This document shows positions 1 through 14,965 of a DNA stretch of 64,000 nt, one piece after another; within the stretch, counting starts at the first letter, position 1, and each line of letters opens with the position of its first letter. The stretch lies in contig OU612067.1 of the NCBI GenBank assembly GCA_914767715.1, positions 7,688,001 to 7,752,000 of the forward strand, read 5' to 3'. The notes beneath the pieces are model-generated. The model was not told where the DNA came from, did no database searches, and saw nothing but the letters and a program-made list of their open reading frames with translations. A program made the position numbers and the translations under genes. Origin of the DNA: Membranipora membranacea. Taxonomy: Eukaryota; Bryozoa; Gymnolaemata; Cheilostomatida; Membraniporidae.

Positions 1-3000
1 GCCTCTAATACTACATCAGCGAGCGTGGCGGGACATGTCAATAAGTTCATACAGCAGGTGGCTGTCAAATACTGTGATGAGAGTAAGAAACACTTTGACG
101 AGCTTAGCAAGTCCATGCAGGTGTGTGACTGAATATATAAATAATAAGTCAATACTTGATGATCCGGTTAACTTGTATGAATTGGTATCGAAATCTTGAA
201 ATTTTATCATGCTCAATCGACTTATGACTTTAAAAAACATAATTCTTTTGTCGCCTCGACTCTTTTGCAAAACATTCATCACTATATAAAAGGGAGCGTG
301 CAATAAAGAAGTTCCCAGTTATTCCTGTAGTTTCTATGAACTATTGGGACCACTGTCTACTCAATATAACCAGAGGTCGATTACACAATTTAACACAAAA
401 CTCTCCTCTCTCTCTTCTTACAGAAAGTCCTGATGTCACGTCGTGAGTTACTCGAGTTTGATCGTAAGCAGAGTTATGAGGCGACGGCTCCTATGACTCC
501 TTCTGTTGATTCTGTAGCCAGTCAGAGTAACATCACAGATCAGCTCAGACTCGAGGCCGAAATAAACGAACAGAAAATCACCAAAAAACTTAACATGACT
601 CAGCAGAGCAGCTCCAGGTAGGCCAGATCATGTTTTTATTCACAGAGCTTTGTGTTTGTTTCGGCTGAGTTGGACCCCATGCTGCTTCATACTGCTCAAT
701 GCTGATCAAATATTTGGTGAAGCAGTGCAAAGCATTATGGATAGAGGTGGATAACGGATCTCTATGTTATATGTTTTAAGCACCAATCCCATATCGTTAC
801 CTCATTGCAGTCTTTTAACATGTCTCACTCGTGAAGTGCATTGTGGGATAATTCACATATATTACCGTGTTGTTTATATTTTAGTTGCTATGGCTGCCTC
901 TCCTCAACAGTGAGTCACTGTATAACATTACTACACGCTCTGAGTACTCAGTCATTCTCTAAGTTTGGAGAGGAACGTCTAATCAGAGAGCTAGTGGCTA
1001 GTAATCTGAACAGTGGTCCTCTTAACCTGAGAAGAGATTCTATGCTCTTGCTTTGTACTCTCACTAAAGGGAACCTGCAGGCCACAACCCTACTTCATGA
1101 AATGCTTTATGAGAGAATAACTGAGGCTATGGATTTCTGCACCACTGCTACTTCACTGGTAAGTAGTCAAGGTTTGACTTGACATGTGATTTTGAATGAT
1201 ACACACATACAATATGTTCAAATAAGATTCCTGTTATATTGTGTGTTTTCTGGATTGACTTGCAATGAGGCTAGCTTGCCAGTGTTTGACATTAAATATA
1301 TCAGTAAACAATACCCATAACATGCATCCAACCGAGGCCGCAACACAATGAAATCGTATCAACCTCTTATATATAATATCTTGGACCTGAAATTTCTCGG
1401 GATTATATAAAAAGTTTTATTTTGAGACATTTAACCTAAATACTCACTTTAGCACACACCATTATGATTACCAGGCTGTGAACACACGTTCAGAGATGGC
1501 GATGATATCTCTCTCAGTGGACTGCGGACCCGCTCTGTGGGAGGAGAGAATGAAGACAGTGATAAGGATCTACTCTCGAGCTCTACAGACTAATAAATCT
1601 CATGTTATCGAGGCGGTCGCTCTAACCTGCCTGGAGATCATCAAGGGGCAGATAATCACGTCTAAACCGACCACTATGAAACACAGGGTAGGTGTTATAT
1701 AGATGTGAAATTATTACTGTGTATTTCAATAGGCTGCTACATTTACTTTTCACTCAGCCAAGTGTAACTAAATTAAAAGAACTGACATATGCCATTGTAC
1801 TTGGTAGCGAACCAGTGGCTGGAAATAATTGGTGGGTTTTTCGTCTAAAACGTAACAAATATCATTTGTTGCCTAGTATGAATTATTGTATTTTATTGAA
1901 TAGTATTATATTGTTATGTATTATAATGTTATGTCTTTGGTAACTCTGTTACAGGATAAGAGTTTACAGGATATAAGTGGAGTTATGATAAGCAGTGGAT
2001 CTCCAGCCTTTGATATACAGAACTGGTTACAAGGTAGACCAGGATTTAGTTATGAGGATTGGAAGAAATCAGCCAAGCTCGGTATCCCCACTACCACTAC
2101 ACAATCTGCCCAAGGTGAACCACACCTCTTTTTGTTCATAAAATGTGAAAAATCATGACGATTGATGCTTTCTGGATATAAGTCTCATCGATTATCGTCC
2201 ATAAGTTATGTTCCATGACTGGATAATCCCAGTCATATCTTTTATATATCTGGCCAATAGTATGCTATTAGCAGAAACGTAGGCTTCTTTAGATATCTGC
2301 AATGCTCTTGTCTTTGGAACTTAATTCGAACTTTGGTGGTAAAAATACCACTTTAGGCTAATAGGAGTCTATAACTCTAATAATTAGTGTGTTTTGTAGT
2401 TTCCTCAGACGTTGTGGATAACACTAATATGCAGAGAAAGTATTTTGATTTGTGGAGAAGAAACATCAAGTCTAAATCCTCTCTGATGTCAGAACTGAAC
2501 GAGAAGTCATGGCTGTCTCACATTCTCTTCAATCCTTCATCTCAGGTAAAACCATAGCTATACTTGAAATATAACCGTTTCTTAGTTACTGCTTTGGAAA
2601 TGAAGTATGATCGAAATTGACGTTTACGAGGTGTAACCTTCCCTTTATGAATCAGAGTTTTTCCCAACAATCTTGCCCAGACATCCTGTGATTGCAAACT
2701 GCTGTAGCCCTGCTATGACAATCTTCCAACATTCCTGTTTCTAAGATCTATTCTATCATTAGAATATGCTGTCATGTTTAGTGTGATATGACTAAGTGTT
2801 ATATAATGTTCTCAACACTTAGCTTGTATTTTGCAGTCATCTCGTGAGATGAGTGCTGAGATTATAAGTCAGATAGCTGAGATACCCGAGAGGAGACAAC
2901 TCTTAGTGGCCTTCCTCACTAAACTTCTCCACAAGGTAAGATTGATATGTTATCTCAAAATGGCACTATCAAAGGTAAGAATCACAGAGCAATTGGAGCG

Positions 3001-6000
3001 GATTGCATGCAATTTGAAGGATCACAATGTTCAATACAAGTCAATTAGGCTGACTTTCTCAGTGTTATTCATATTGTCATTGTTCATTACTGGTATTTCT
3101 TAGTTATTACCTCAAATGAAACTCAGCTTTGCCCTGACTCTGTTCTAGGTACCTGCTGCTGGAACCAATGCCTCACACTTCATAAATCTGTATAAGAAGC
3201 TGATAGCACCTAATGAAGTGAAGTATTATCTGCTGGTTAAACATGATATTCTGTCTTATATAGCTGACATCGTCACCCATGAGATCGAAGGTAAGAATAG
3301 CATCTGACTATGCAGTGCTCAGACAACCGTTATTAATGGATTTTTAGCATGTTACTTGTCATAGTATGCTGGGAATTGTCCAGTAATTTCTGGAGGATTG
3401 TCTTGAGTGGTGTTTTGGATTGACTCTTTGGAGCGATCGCCTGGATAAGTATTGGTATTGTTAATTACACAATGCAATAATTTTGTTTGTTTTCAGAGTT
3501 ATCACACTTAGAGGAGACAACTCTTGGCAGTGATTTATCACAAGGATGGGGACTACAAGCTTTAGTTAGTATAATAAAGAGCTTCACTGATATCGAGATC
3601 ATCAGACAGAGGTGAGTGTGAGGCCAGCTTACTGTAGAATATCAGATAATATATATGGTCTGATAGCTTAGAGGTTATTTTTCTACTCTGAGGAAAAACC
3701 AAAATCAATATTTATTGCAATCTTCTTAATTGAAACCTCTTGTGGTCATTAAATGTGATCCTCATTAAGCATTAAGTCTGAATTAGTTGATGTTGCCGTA
3801 AGAATGCATTGAAATTTGGCTGAAAAAAAACCAACATTCTGTCTGAATTATAAGATGTACCGAGTAATCCAATTTGATTTAAGTGGAGTACACTGTGCTT
3901 TGATAGTTGTGCAACATCATTACCCACAAATTCCTGGCACACCACACCAACTTGTTTGCTATCAACATATGGCTTATCACTGTTACACAGATACAAAGGA
4001 AAGTTAGTAGGCGCCGTACTGGACGGTTACCTTAGCCTGAGGAAGCTGGTAGTACAGAGGACTAAGATGATAGAGAGTACTCAGGATCTACTACTGGGTC
4101 TACTCGAGCAGCTTACTACAGGTATATAGTCTTACATGTGTGTCTTATACATGTCTCACAGTAAACTTATGCTGCATTTACACTGCAGATCTTTCATAAG
4201 ATTTACCTGTCAGATTATCTCATCAGATTTGAATTGTCACAAAATTCATAACTTATGAGTCAAACTATGAAAAAACAAAATTATGACAGATCATAACTTT
4301 AAGTTGATGATCAAAAAGCTGAACTGAATTCTTTGTTGGGTTATATGTAGTGTCCACCCTTTAGAAGTTACCCATGTGGAAAACATTGACCAGGATATAA
4401 ATAAACTCATTACATGTATTATAAGTATTATTATTAGAATTATTTTTCATCAGAAGAGATAACCTAATGTCTTGCTGTGTTTAGGTACCGAAGCTGAGAC
4501 GAGAGATTTTATGTCTGTATGTATACAAACCGTAGCTAAGTACAGCCCTACAGATCTCCGATCTCCTGTGTTTATATTTGAGAGACTGTGTAGTATAATC
4601 AGACCTGAGGAGAGCGCTGCCTCAGACTTCCTTATGATATTAGAGAAAGATCCTCAACAGGAAGACTTCTTACAGGTAATCATTGATTGAAGCGGCAAAT
4701 CTCTACTGTAGTCAGATCGATACATGAAAATAATCAATAATAATATACTATATCATAATAAGGCGACTTAGCAAGGCAAATACTAATGACATATGAATAT
4801 GACATGATTAAGGAATAAATGGAAATTTCCGATTATTTCAAATTTCCTTATGAATATATGAAATGTATGAAAATTACTATTCCTGTTTGTCAGGCTAGCT
4901 GAGTCAATCTTCGTACCTGTTTCAATCTGATGTTTAAATTGGAAGTTAATGGGCCTTTCTATTGTCTCTTATATTAATCATTCCCTGAAATTGGTGCAAC
5001 CAGTTTGAACACACTAGTTTCTGTACAGGGACGCATGTCTGGTAACCCGTATGTCTCTAAGGAGCCCGGACTAGGACCACTGATGAGAGACGTCAAGAAT
5101 AAGATCTGCACAGATTGTGAGCTGGTAGCTCTGCTAGAGGATGATTCAGGTATGAAATTCACTATCAATATAGAGGAAAAAAAGTTGTAATCTATTTCAC
5201 CAGGTATATTTACTAGCTAATGAGAATGGATGTTTGAATCTAGTAAGGCCATTAGTCACAGTGCTCAGGACCTAGTTGTAACTCAGCATAAAGAATCTAG
5301 CAACAAAAAAAATTCTGATTGTTCACATCAGCCTGAATTCAGTACTAACAGAGGTTGCGCTAAGATCTTCTCCTTTATACTGTGGGCATTGAATTCCATA
5401 TCTGGAATAGCATCATTAGCTTTCTTTTGCCAAACAAAGGGCTTGCAAAAATAGCCAGTCCCTAGTAGCAATCTAGAAATGCCCTAATCATCGACACTGT
5501 AGGGGTATAATTACTGTTTGCAATTTTGTAAACAAGACAATTTCTCAGGCTAATTATTCATGCTACTAGGGACAGCCAATCAGATCACAGTCAGATGGGT
5601 CTCTGTGTTTAGTGTCCTAACCGTATAACGCCATGATACTATTTCCATTCTAAGAGAAGAATCTAATTCAGTGGGATATCCACTCATGTTGTGTAAATCA
5701 GAGAAAGTCATCTCCTCCCCATCCCACCACATTGAATCATATTCACCCCTGCTGTGTTTCAGGTATGGAGCTGCTGGTGAATAATAAGATTATCTCCCTT
5801 GACTTGCCTGTCGCTGACGTATACAGGAAGATTTGGCAGCCTGCCAGAGAGAATGAGCCAATGAGAATTGTGTATAGAATGAGAGGACTACTTGGTGATG
5901 CCACTGAAGATATGGTCAACACACTAGCAAGCAATAATGGTAAGAAATGCCTGCTCATATCTTATGGTATTCACATGCTGCGCCAAAATATTGAGTGAAA

Positions 6001-9000
6001 ATAAATCACCGGCCTAATACCTAAGATCAATGTGTCACTGCCGATGGCTAATTTGTGCTACACGCTCAGTGTAGGAGGTCGTTTATGGCCTCGCATTTCT
6101 ATGATGCATTCTAGTTCTAGCATGTCTCACATTCTCAGGATTTAGGGCCTGCCAAACTTTCTGTTTTTTACTCAACAGTAATCTTCAAATTCTTTCTTCA
6201 GTTGTCTCGCTATCCTGTGCTTGAATCATGCCTCCATACTAATGCTTTAACGACAGACATGTCTCGTTAACCAATTCAGTCAAATTCTTTAACAACCTCC
6301 GTGTACTCATTTTTATAGCTGAGGAGGAAGACAGTGAGATGGTATACAGAATGGCGTCAGTACTACAGCAGTGTGGTGGTATAGATGTGATGTTGAAGCG
6401 TTTAGGATACATACATAACTATCACAGAGGTAAACAGCTAGTCAGTGTACTACTCAAACTATTCCACTACTGCCTCAAACTGAAGGTTAACAGAGTAGAA
6501 CTCATCAAACCTGAGAAGGACACCATCAGGTAAGGCGCAGCTCTGTTTTTAAAAAATTCAGAGCTAATGGCGTGGCGCTCAGCAGCCTCTAACAGATAAG
6601 ACAACATAAAATAGCTTGCAACACAGCAGGGGGGGGGGTCCCACAGCTGTTATCCAATTTAAAATGACACTGATCATCTGAGTTGTCTCACACAGTCCAT
6701 GCAAGTTTGACTGACACTGCTGAACTGGGTTGTTTTTCTGAGCTCACCACTCATCAATGAAATGTTTTGAGCAGGCAAGGCAATTATTCTCCTTTCCACT
6801 CGCTTGTATAGTGCAGGAAGTCTATCTCCTTGCAACGTCCCCATTCCTGAGGTGCATGACTAAAATACCTTTTGATTGTATAACATCTAGTATTTATTGT
6901 TTCCTTATAATTCCCAGTGTGATGTTGAGAGCACTGAACAGAGCGTTACGAGTGGAGCAGCAGGTCATGTCTACACCAGCAGCTCCAGGTCAAGGTCAGA
7001 GTATTACTGAGAAGGTACTACATATAATGGAGATAGTTCTATCTGAGGCTAGTCATCTACCACCTGACAGATATACTGTGAGTTGGATTCATTTATAATA
7101 TAATATACTTCTATTTACTACCAAAATATATGAGTGAGCTCATAGTGAAAAAGTAATAAGCTTATCAAGTGGAAGCAAAATCCTAGTTTTTATCTATAAG
7201 AGCTTCCTGAGTCATCATGAATGCTTGTAAACGTATGGTAAATCTATATTATCTCTGATGAAATATCAAAGCGTATGTGGTGTCCTACTTGTTTTTATTG
7301 TTATTTCTTGCCTGGATTTGGCAATATCAAGTGGAAGTAGTCTCCCCTTAAACATTGAGCAATCAACTCCAAACGAGTCATTATCATGTGCTTCTTATGC
7401 CCGCCTTGTCAAGACCGGGTAATTTCAAAGACTACCTTCATGCATACATTGAACACTACCACATTCCATAAATTTATCTGTCATTATACTTTTCAATGTG
7501 TTATTCAGGAGTTTACTAAGCGATGTGGTGATTCAGATCAGCTCACATTGCTTCTGGATAGAATCAACTCACCGTTTGTTAGGAATAATCCTCCTGTGCT
7601 GGAGGCTCTGATGAAGCTGATTCCGTTCCTCGCATGTGGAGAACAGGAGAAAATGAAAACTCTGATAGATCACTTTAAGCCTTATCTCAGTTTCCCACAG
7701 TAAGTATTGGAAGCATAAGTCATATGGGCAGTGGTTCGGATGAATCGGGAATTTTCGTAGAGGATTACGAATTATCAGTTATACTACTGATAATCTGATA
7801 ATATTTCACATTGATGTTACTTCGACTAGTTGGTTTAATATCATCTTTCAAACAAATAATTTGTCAACGAGTGGACTGTACCTTTTTGAAACAAGGTTGC
7901 ACAAAGGAAATTTATTTATTTGCTGTTATTGAGAGGACGATTCCCCCCAGGTTGAGATGTATTCAAGTTTATTGTATTATTAACGCAGGTTTGACATCAA
8001 GCACACGGACAATGAGGTGACTTATCTGGAGTGTTTCTGTGTGATCACTTCTGGTATCAAACAGAACGCTAACGGCTCCAGACTCAAACAGATGATCATA
8101 GATAGAGCTATACTGGCTGACGCTATCGAGTATATCACCATACTGGCACCTCCTGTCAAAACTCTGCTCGCGTATGTATAAAGATAGAAACCACTTATAG
8201 CAAGGTCGACGTAAATAGTAACCTCTCATTACCAGGTCTGAGTAAGTGGTTACCACTTGTTTGTAAGTAGTAACATTGTATTGCTAACTAAGCAAGTGTC
8301 ATCCACTCACAATAAGGTCTGCGTAGGTAGTAACCACTATTACAAGGTACGTGTTGTCATTTTGGTGAGAGTATTATTTCAGACAAGTGTAGAAATAACT
8401 TTGCTGTCAAGGAAGTTCAATTTTTGTGCCAAAAAGGTTGAGTCATCCTTTTCATGCATGCAAACCACTACAAAGGCGCCAGTATCATGATGCACTATTA
8501 TGAATTTAGCTGCCAGAATGTTTTTCACTATTATAGATTCAGCTGCCAATCTGTGTTTAGCTGCCATAATGTGTTTACCTGTCATGCATATTTTAAGGTG
8601 GCGCCCTCGACTAAATCATGTACATGAATATTATTGTTTACTCTTAGCTATTAATATCAAACTGCCTGGATGTGTAATTGCTCTGAACTTATGGCTAGTG
8701 AAAACTTGGCCATAGTTGACATTACACTACGAACAATATGAGTACAAAACAAATTTTGATTTCTATTTATTAAATTGTGTTACAAGTTTTAGCAGCAAGA
8801 AAACAAAATCAATCAAGCTCCTCTTTTTTTCAGTACTGATACTGAGGATTGGAAGGAGTTTATCAGCAGAGCCAGTCTACCTTATGTAATCAGATTCCTA
8901 ACAGGGCTGTGCTCAGGACACGCCCCCTCCCAGGAGATAGTGGGTGAGGCTATGGTTCCCATACTACACAAGCTAGAGCACATGTCGTCACATGGACAGA

Positions 9001-10189
9001 TCGGCTCACTGGCTGAGAACCTGATGGAAACTCTGTGTCAGAGTGAGAAAGTCAACCAGCAGGTCCGTAACAGGGTGACAGTATCAATGTATATATGAGT
9101 CAGTAACAGTGAGCTGATGTGTGGCTTATTCGTCAAATTATCACAATAAATGTTGGAATTCTAGGAAGTTGCACACTTTTGATATACTCTAGGCCCAGGG
9201 GAATGATCTTGAATTTTGAAATCTCAAAAAGAATGATTCTTCAATGTAAGCAAAACTAGTAGTCTTAACTCATATTAATAATGTGAACTGATAAAATGCC
9301 ATTATTTAATTAACAGTACACTTGGGCCGTACCTTGCAAACTAAATGGCTGCTACCGTGTGATATGGAAAAGTGATCACATAAGGATGCGTGGATCCTAT
9401 AATTCTCCATGACAACCTAAATCCGGCGCGTAATTTCTTATCACATCATGATTTCTCCGTTCTTAGATAAAGAACATCAGAAAACAGACTAAAGCTGAGA
9501 AGAAGAGGTTAGCTATGGCCGTCAGAGAGAAACATCTTACTTCTATCGGCATGAAAACCAACAAGAAAGGACAGGTATGGTCAGATTGTAGAGTTTCTAC
9601 CAGTCAAATTACACATCAGTCTAATTGTTTTATTTATCTATCAGTTTTGCTGGGTTCTAGTAGCAGGTCATTTAATATGAGTGGAAATGACACCACATTA
9701 CATTGGTACACTAGAGAACACCTGTACATGCTGTAGTATCTGCACTCTCCATTCCTATTTTGAAACATGCTTTATACCTGGTTAGTTGATTTGGAATGGC
9801 AAACATGAAGTGCTGTTTTGTCTTTTCAGGTTGTCGTTACTTCATCAGTACTGAAGGAAGCTGAGGCTATTAAGGATGAGACTGGTGTTATATGTAGTAT
9901 ATGTAGAGAAGGTTATCATAACCAACCTAATAAGGTCAGTCAGTTACAAATACCAAGATAGGATGTTATTCTCTGTTGGTCAACCTTCTTGGACCTCTTG
10001 TTTTGGGGTGTCATATTTGCTGTTACAGATATTGTTGTAACTATCATTGGTGTTGCTGATGCTGTTTGTTTTATATTCAAGTATCACTTAGCGACAATAC
10101 CAATTAGAATCCAATATTCAAAAACTGAAAAGAAACTCAAAAAGCTTGAGGTTGGAAGTATAGGCTTTTTAGTTGAGAGCATCAATATA

Positions 10190-10228
<39 letters not shown>

Positions 10229-13200
10229 ATATATCAATGGTTGAGAGTGATGGATGTTTATTTCATGTAATACAATAAATCAAATATGTCGAGGAAATTT
10301 CAATCAACAAAACTCTGTTTGAAGATTTACTGTAGATGCCAACAATACGTTCTTGCGATAACCTGGCATTTACCTAGATCAAGTTAGATCCACTTTTCCC
10401 CCGTTGGAATTGCCCCCCTCTATTGACACGCCGAAGGAAAAAAGGTCGCGAAGAAAAAATGGTCCGTGTTTCCTTCGGCGTGTCAGTAGAGGGGGGGGGC
10501 AATTCCAACGGGGGAAAAATGGATCTACTTGATCCAACATTTACCTTATACAACACAGGATAGATCATAAGCTGAAATAGACTCAGCACCTCGTCCTATT
10601 TAGTTTACACCATCAGTTTGAGTTTGTAATTATCTCCTCCTCTTTAGGTACTTGCTGTGTACACTTTCACTAAGAGGGTTAATATCGAGGAGGGAGAGCT
10701 GAGGAGTAGAAAAGTACAGGGACTATTTACTGTCAGTCATATGAACGTTGTGCATATCGGTGAGTAAATGATGTGATGTTATCATTTGGGTCGAGTGATT
10801 CATCAATGCCTGAGAAGTTAGTTAAGAGATAAGATAAGGGCAAGTAATTGACTAATAAGAAAACAGATAACATTACACCAACATCAGGTGACAAGTCAAC
10901 TGACATGTCCAACAAGTTGACATAGCAAAATTATTTGATATCTGATATTGTCATCATTTGGCAAATGTGGAAATGTTAAGGTTGTTGCAACCAGTTTTTC
11001 TTGTGATTACGTGTTCTCCTCCTTGACTTGTACTGCAAGCAGCTCACCTATCCATAGATATGAGTGATCACTAAATCATGTGCAGTGGCCTAATCCTCCC
11101 TATAAATCTTTCAGACTGTCATGCATCAGCAGTCAGGTTGGCATCAGGCAGAGATGAGTGGGAGTCTGCAGCGTTACACAATGCTAACACCAGATGTAAC
11201 GGTCTGCTGCCAATGTGGGGACCGGAGGTACGTGGTTAAGTTGGTGATCTGTATTTCTTTAGAATAATATGAACACCTAATTTATCTCTACTGTGGTTTC
11301 AATCAACCTAATCGTTGCATGTTGCTGATTTTACAATCGGGAAATCTGGGTGAAAAATGTTACCTGCGCTAACCCTAATGCAACGTTATAAAATTCAATT
11401 TTTTTTTCATTTTCTATGTTTTTTATATAAACCATGTTCTATTTGTCTTTGTTAGGTGAGCGAGTCAAACTTTGCCGCAGCTCTAGCCAAGCACAACTCC
11501 TATCTGCGTAACTCTACTGAGCTTAGAGACGACTCCTACACTCTCACAGTACACGATATAAAACTGCTGCTGCTCAGGTTCGCTCATGAGCAGCCGTTCA
11601 GCTCCGACAGCGGAGGAGGAGGGAGAAATAGTAACATGCTTCTCATCCCATACGAGCTTCTACTGGCTCTATATGTCATCAACACGTAAGTCTTAACCTG
11701 GTCAAGTTAGATCAAGTCTAGAAGGCTTTTGTCCAGCTTTGTGCCTTTTAGTCTTAATAGCTGAGAAAATAAGACACTTAGATTGTAATGTTTTTTCAAC
11801 ACAGTTACCAAAATAAACTCAATTTCAGTCAGCTCCAATATTCCTGCATTCTGGTTGTCCCCATTCTACTTAAAATGCAGGCACATTGAATCATAGTAGA
11901 TCTAAGTCTCCTGTATATCTGATATAAAACCAGTCTTCATGTCATCCCAATGATTAGTATTGTTTACTGTTATTGTCTAGTTTTTCATCAGTATGGTTGT
12001 GAAAAATATACTGGTTTGTTGTGTTGTTTAAAGTCTAGACATCTCTGATACTAATGAATAACGGCAACCTCACACTCGTGCTCTAAACTTTACTCGGTCA
12101 ATTTTACCTGATGAATGGTACCGTGAAATGACCATAGTGGATTGTTATATAAGATAAGAGAAGATAGGTCAGATTCCAAGATATTGTGCTGGCACAATGA
12201 TGTTCCAAAGTACTCTTAAGTATGCTTTGAACATAATATTGTGTTGTGTTGAGCTGTAAATTTTAGTAACAAACAAGTGTGACAATCAAAGCACGCATTT
12301 CTGTTATAATATAACATATATATGTAACATAATATATCGTATATAATATAATAAATATGAAATATAACACATATGTATTTTGTAATTGTAGCCAGCGGTC
12401 AGCTAAGACAAAGGAGAAGAACCTTCAGAATTTCCTGGATGCAGAGTCTAAGTACATAGAGTCGAGTTATGAGGTGGAGGGTCCTAACTACTGGTTAGTT
12501 ATGACTCTGCTTCTTTGGTCTCGACAAACATGGAATCAGAATAAGATCAGACTGTTAGAGAGACTTCTCATTCTCACGCAGGTAATATAGATTATCATAT
12601 ATATATACATTTTTATATTCCCAATCATCCAAAGATGTTCTCCCTAATGTGCTAAAAATATCAACCAAAATTAAATCAAGGGAATCCAATCAAAACAAAT
12701 GGTTTGACAATGCCAATTTAAATGTATGTATGGTTGTTGATGAATGCACATGTTTAGGCCAGTCATCTGAGTTTGTTTCCAAGTAGCTCGCAATGTAAAT
12801 TGAATATCTCACTGGAATTTTCAGTTTCCTCATCTTTTGGTTTTCAATGTATGATATTAATTTTTTGACAGGCTTTGACTTGCAGTTTCCTTTGATTCTG
12901 TACAAAAGAATTCCAGTAATGGTCATTACTTTCACATTTTTCAACCATAAATTGCAACGACATAACTCGATGAAATACCATCTGTCATTGCAAATCCTTT
13001 TGTGGTCATCGGCCTTGATAACAAACATAAATCAACTGGAGGCAATCAAATGAACACATAATTTACAGCGCTATTATTTATTTTGATTTGTTTCAGGCTC
13101 GACACCTGTCCCCTACTGGCTGTACTGTGCTAAAGGATGCTTCTATCCAGGCGTACTCTGTGTATAAACCCACTCTGGTACTGTTTGGTATTGTAGACGC

Positions 13201-14039
13201 CATATTCAACAGCATGTTCAAGGTTAGATTTAATAGAAGAATTAGTGAAAACAAGAAAACAAGCAAACAACACTGATACGCAACCAGAATTACCCTTTGA
13301 TTAATATTGGCTGGATCATCATGCCTACTACACTGGCTCTATGATAGATAAAATAGTGTTTTTGGTCTTTTTGTGTATATCAGCTTCACTAAACTTTTCA
13401 AGGTATGTTTTGTCCAGCAGAGAAATATTGAATTCAAAATTTTATTAGCACAATCAAATATTTACAGGCTGTGCCAGCAACAGGAGAATGGAATGAGACA
13501 TTGATGACCTATATAAGAAATAACGACGTCTCATTGGCTGAATCGAGTGAGAAGATTATCTCCACATACGAGAGCGAGCTGCTGCCTTGTGAAAGCCTCG
13601 ACGAGATGTTTGATGTCATCGGTAAGTTAAGTATTGGAGTAGCTACAAAATAAGGGAACATTTAAATCCTAAACTTCAGGAATACTGAACCGAAATTTGA
13701 TAATTGGACTGTCATTTTGATTTTAAAACTTAGTTCCTAAGTATTGTTCTGAAAACATTCAGATAATTTTACGTTATACTGCAGCAGCTGTGGAACAAGT
13801 TGAAATTATTCTCCCATTGATCTCTGGGATTTCACGGTATTTCACATGTTGCCAAATATACCATGCAGAGGTTACCAAATATATTCTGGACTTCTTTACT
13901 ATTATCGGTAGATAATATAAAGCTATATCAGTTTATCTCAATATAGCTGTACTGTTATTCATTTCCAGGGTTACTGGGAGAGATAGCCAGCCCAGAGGAA
14001 TGGCTCAAGGGTGTATTCACTAATGTAGCAAAACCGTAA
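1..14039 (+). CDS. UBR4: E3 ubiquitin-protein ligase UBR4, C-terminal 1421 residues (5' partial)
   Basis: UBR4 is a very large ubiquitin ligase that recognises N-degrons and works in protein quality control. I read 27 exons, all phase-consistent: 1-120, 424-617, 885-1158, 1475-1687, 1955-2114, 2400-2545, 2837-2935, 3149-3290, 3497-3611, 3991-4121, 4485-4675, 5029-5149, 5763-5939, 6319-6529, 6918-7077, 7509-7699, 7989-8171, 8834-9062, 9467-9574, 9830-9934, 10648-10759, 11115-11227, 11456-11685, 12392-12581, 13097-13222, 13468-13621, 13969-14039 (TAA at 14037). Family hallmarks are [39 protein letters not shown] and VKVNR. A zinc-binding hemiRING lies at about residues 1077-1133 of this part (CSICREGY, then [11 protein letters not shown]), followed by [20 protein letters not shown] and the [10 protein letters not shown] loop. 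No frameshift or premature stop was seen, so the gene appears functional. Human UBR4 has about 5180 residues, so roughly 70% of the protein lies upstream of the window. The symbol is assigned by family recognition. Confidence 0.95.
8203..8345. repeat. Degenerate short tandem repeat in a UBR4 intron
   Basis: Inside the 662-bp intron after the exon ending at 8171, a unit of roughly 35-45 nt recurs three to four times. Its shared words are AAGGTC(T), GTAAGTAGTAAC and ACCACT. The spacing is irregular and the copies have diverged. A second small repeat follows at about 8490-8580, where TTAGCTGCCA recurs at short intervals. Nothing coding is seen here. Confidence 0.5.
10196..10225. repeat. (AT)n microsatellite
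   Basis: A nearly pure AT dinucleotide run lies in the UBR4 intron between exons ending at 9934 and starting at 10648. It is likely length-polymorphic. Similar TA-rich runs occur near 19280, 31390-31430, 44060, 48335-48360 and 56040-56130. Confidence 0.8.
10377..10534. mobile_element. Foldback (hairpin) element, about 64-nt arms
   Basis: The stretch begins GATCAAGTTAGATCC and ends GGATCTACTTGATC. The arms (10377-10440 and 10469-10534) are almost perfect reverse complements around a loop of about 28 nt. Each arm contains a run of C or G next to a TCGGCGTGTCA-type word. It has no coding capacity, so it is a MITE-like or foldback insertion in a UBR4 intron. The near-perfect arms suggest a recent insertion or ongoing correction. 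No clear target-site duplication was found, and the family is not assigned. Confidence 0.75.
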
Positions 14040-14566
14040 CCCAATACAGACCCCTGATATATTGTGGTACATCCGTATATGGACACTCTCGATCTTGACA
14101 CAAGTTGACTCTTGAATTAGTAATTAATAGTAGTAAATGCCATTGTATCCATGGCTTATTGACAAACTTAATCCATGGCTTAGTGACCAATTTGATCTGA
14201 GGCTGGTACTATATGAATAGTACATTTAGATACATCCAGTATTGACAAGCTTGTCAAAACAGCTAATGCAGATCAGTGGATCTTGTTTGGTTAATTAGTA
14301 AAACTAGATATTATGAGAGCTAGATGAGTCTTAACCTGGTGATTTCAACACTGTGCCAGCAAATAAGGTTTAACAAGAAGTAATTAAGTTGTTTCTAGGA
14401 ATCATTTTATGAAGTAAGTCATTATTTCCTGAAATAGTTTTCCTTATTCTATATCTATCCATCATTTTATTGTTAATCTGAAGCTAAGAAATGTGTGATC
14501 TTTTGCCCAGTCTCAGCATACATTTTGTACCAGTGTTGTTAGGAGCAAGAGTAACACCTTTCACCT

Positions 14567-14965
14567 GATCACAGAGTAATGATATCCTTATTATGTGACC
14601 TGATTGAGTGTTTTACCTGGGATTTTGTCAACCTGTTGATGGCTAAATCTAGGAGTAGGCCATTGCCAGAAACCAAAATACTCATAACATCTTATTATCA
14701 CAGAGTAAGGATATATCCCTACTCTGTGTTATTATTCTTAGATTATGTCCATATTGGACATCATATGGTTAATAGTACTGGGTGTCAATCACTTTATGAT
14801 AAGGATATATCCTTACTCTGTGTTATTATTCTTAGATTATGTCAATCACTTAGATTATGTTGATCACTTTATGATAAGGATATATCCCTACTCTGTGTTA
14901 TTATTCTTAGATTATGTCCATATTGGTCATCATAGTACTGGGTGTCAATCACTTTATGATAAACT
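14567..14965. repeat. Tandem block of a palindromic repeat
   Basis: A unit starting near AAGGATATATCC(C/T)TACTC followed by TGTGTTATTATTCTTAGATTA occurs at 14707, 14801 and 14876, with a degenerate relative at 14567-14600. The core is a palindrome, CAGAGTAAGG followed by its reverse complement. Between copies the words GTACTGGGTGTCAATCAC and TTTATGATAA also recur. The periods are about 94 and 75 nt. The core also occurs at 21713-21730 and 22494-22536, so this is a dispersed family as well as a local array. Confidence 0.8.

Noticed and set aside
12690..13028. 112-codon minus-strand open frame
   Set aside because: It lies inside a UBR4 intron, is rich in Ile/Lys as expected for translated AT-rich DNA, and has no motif.
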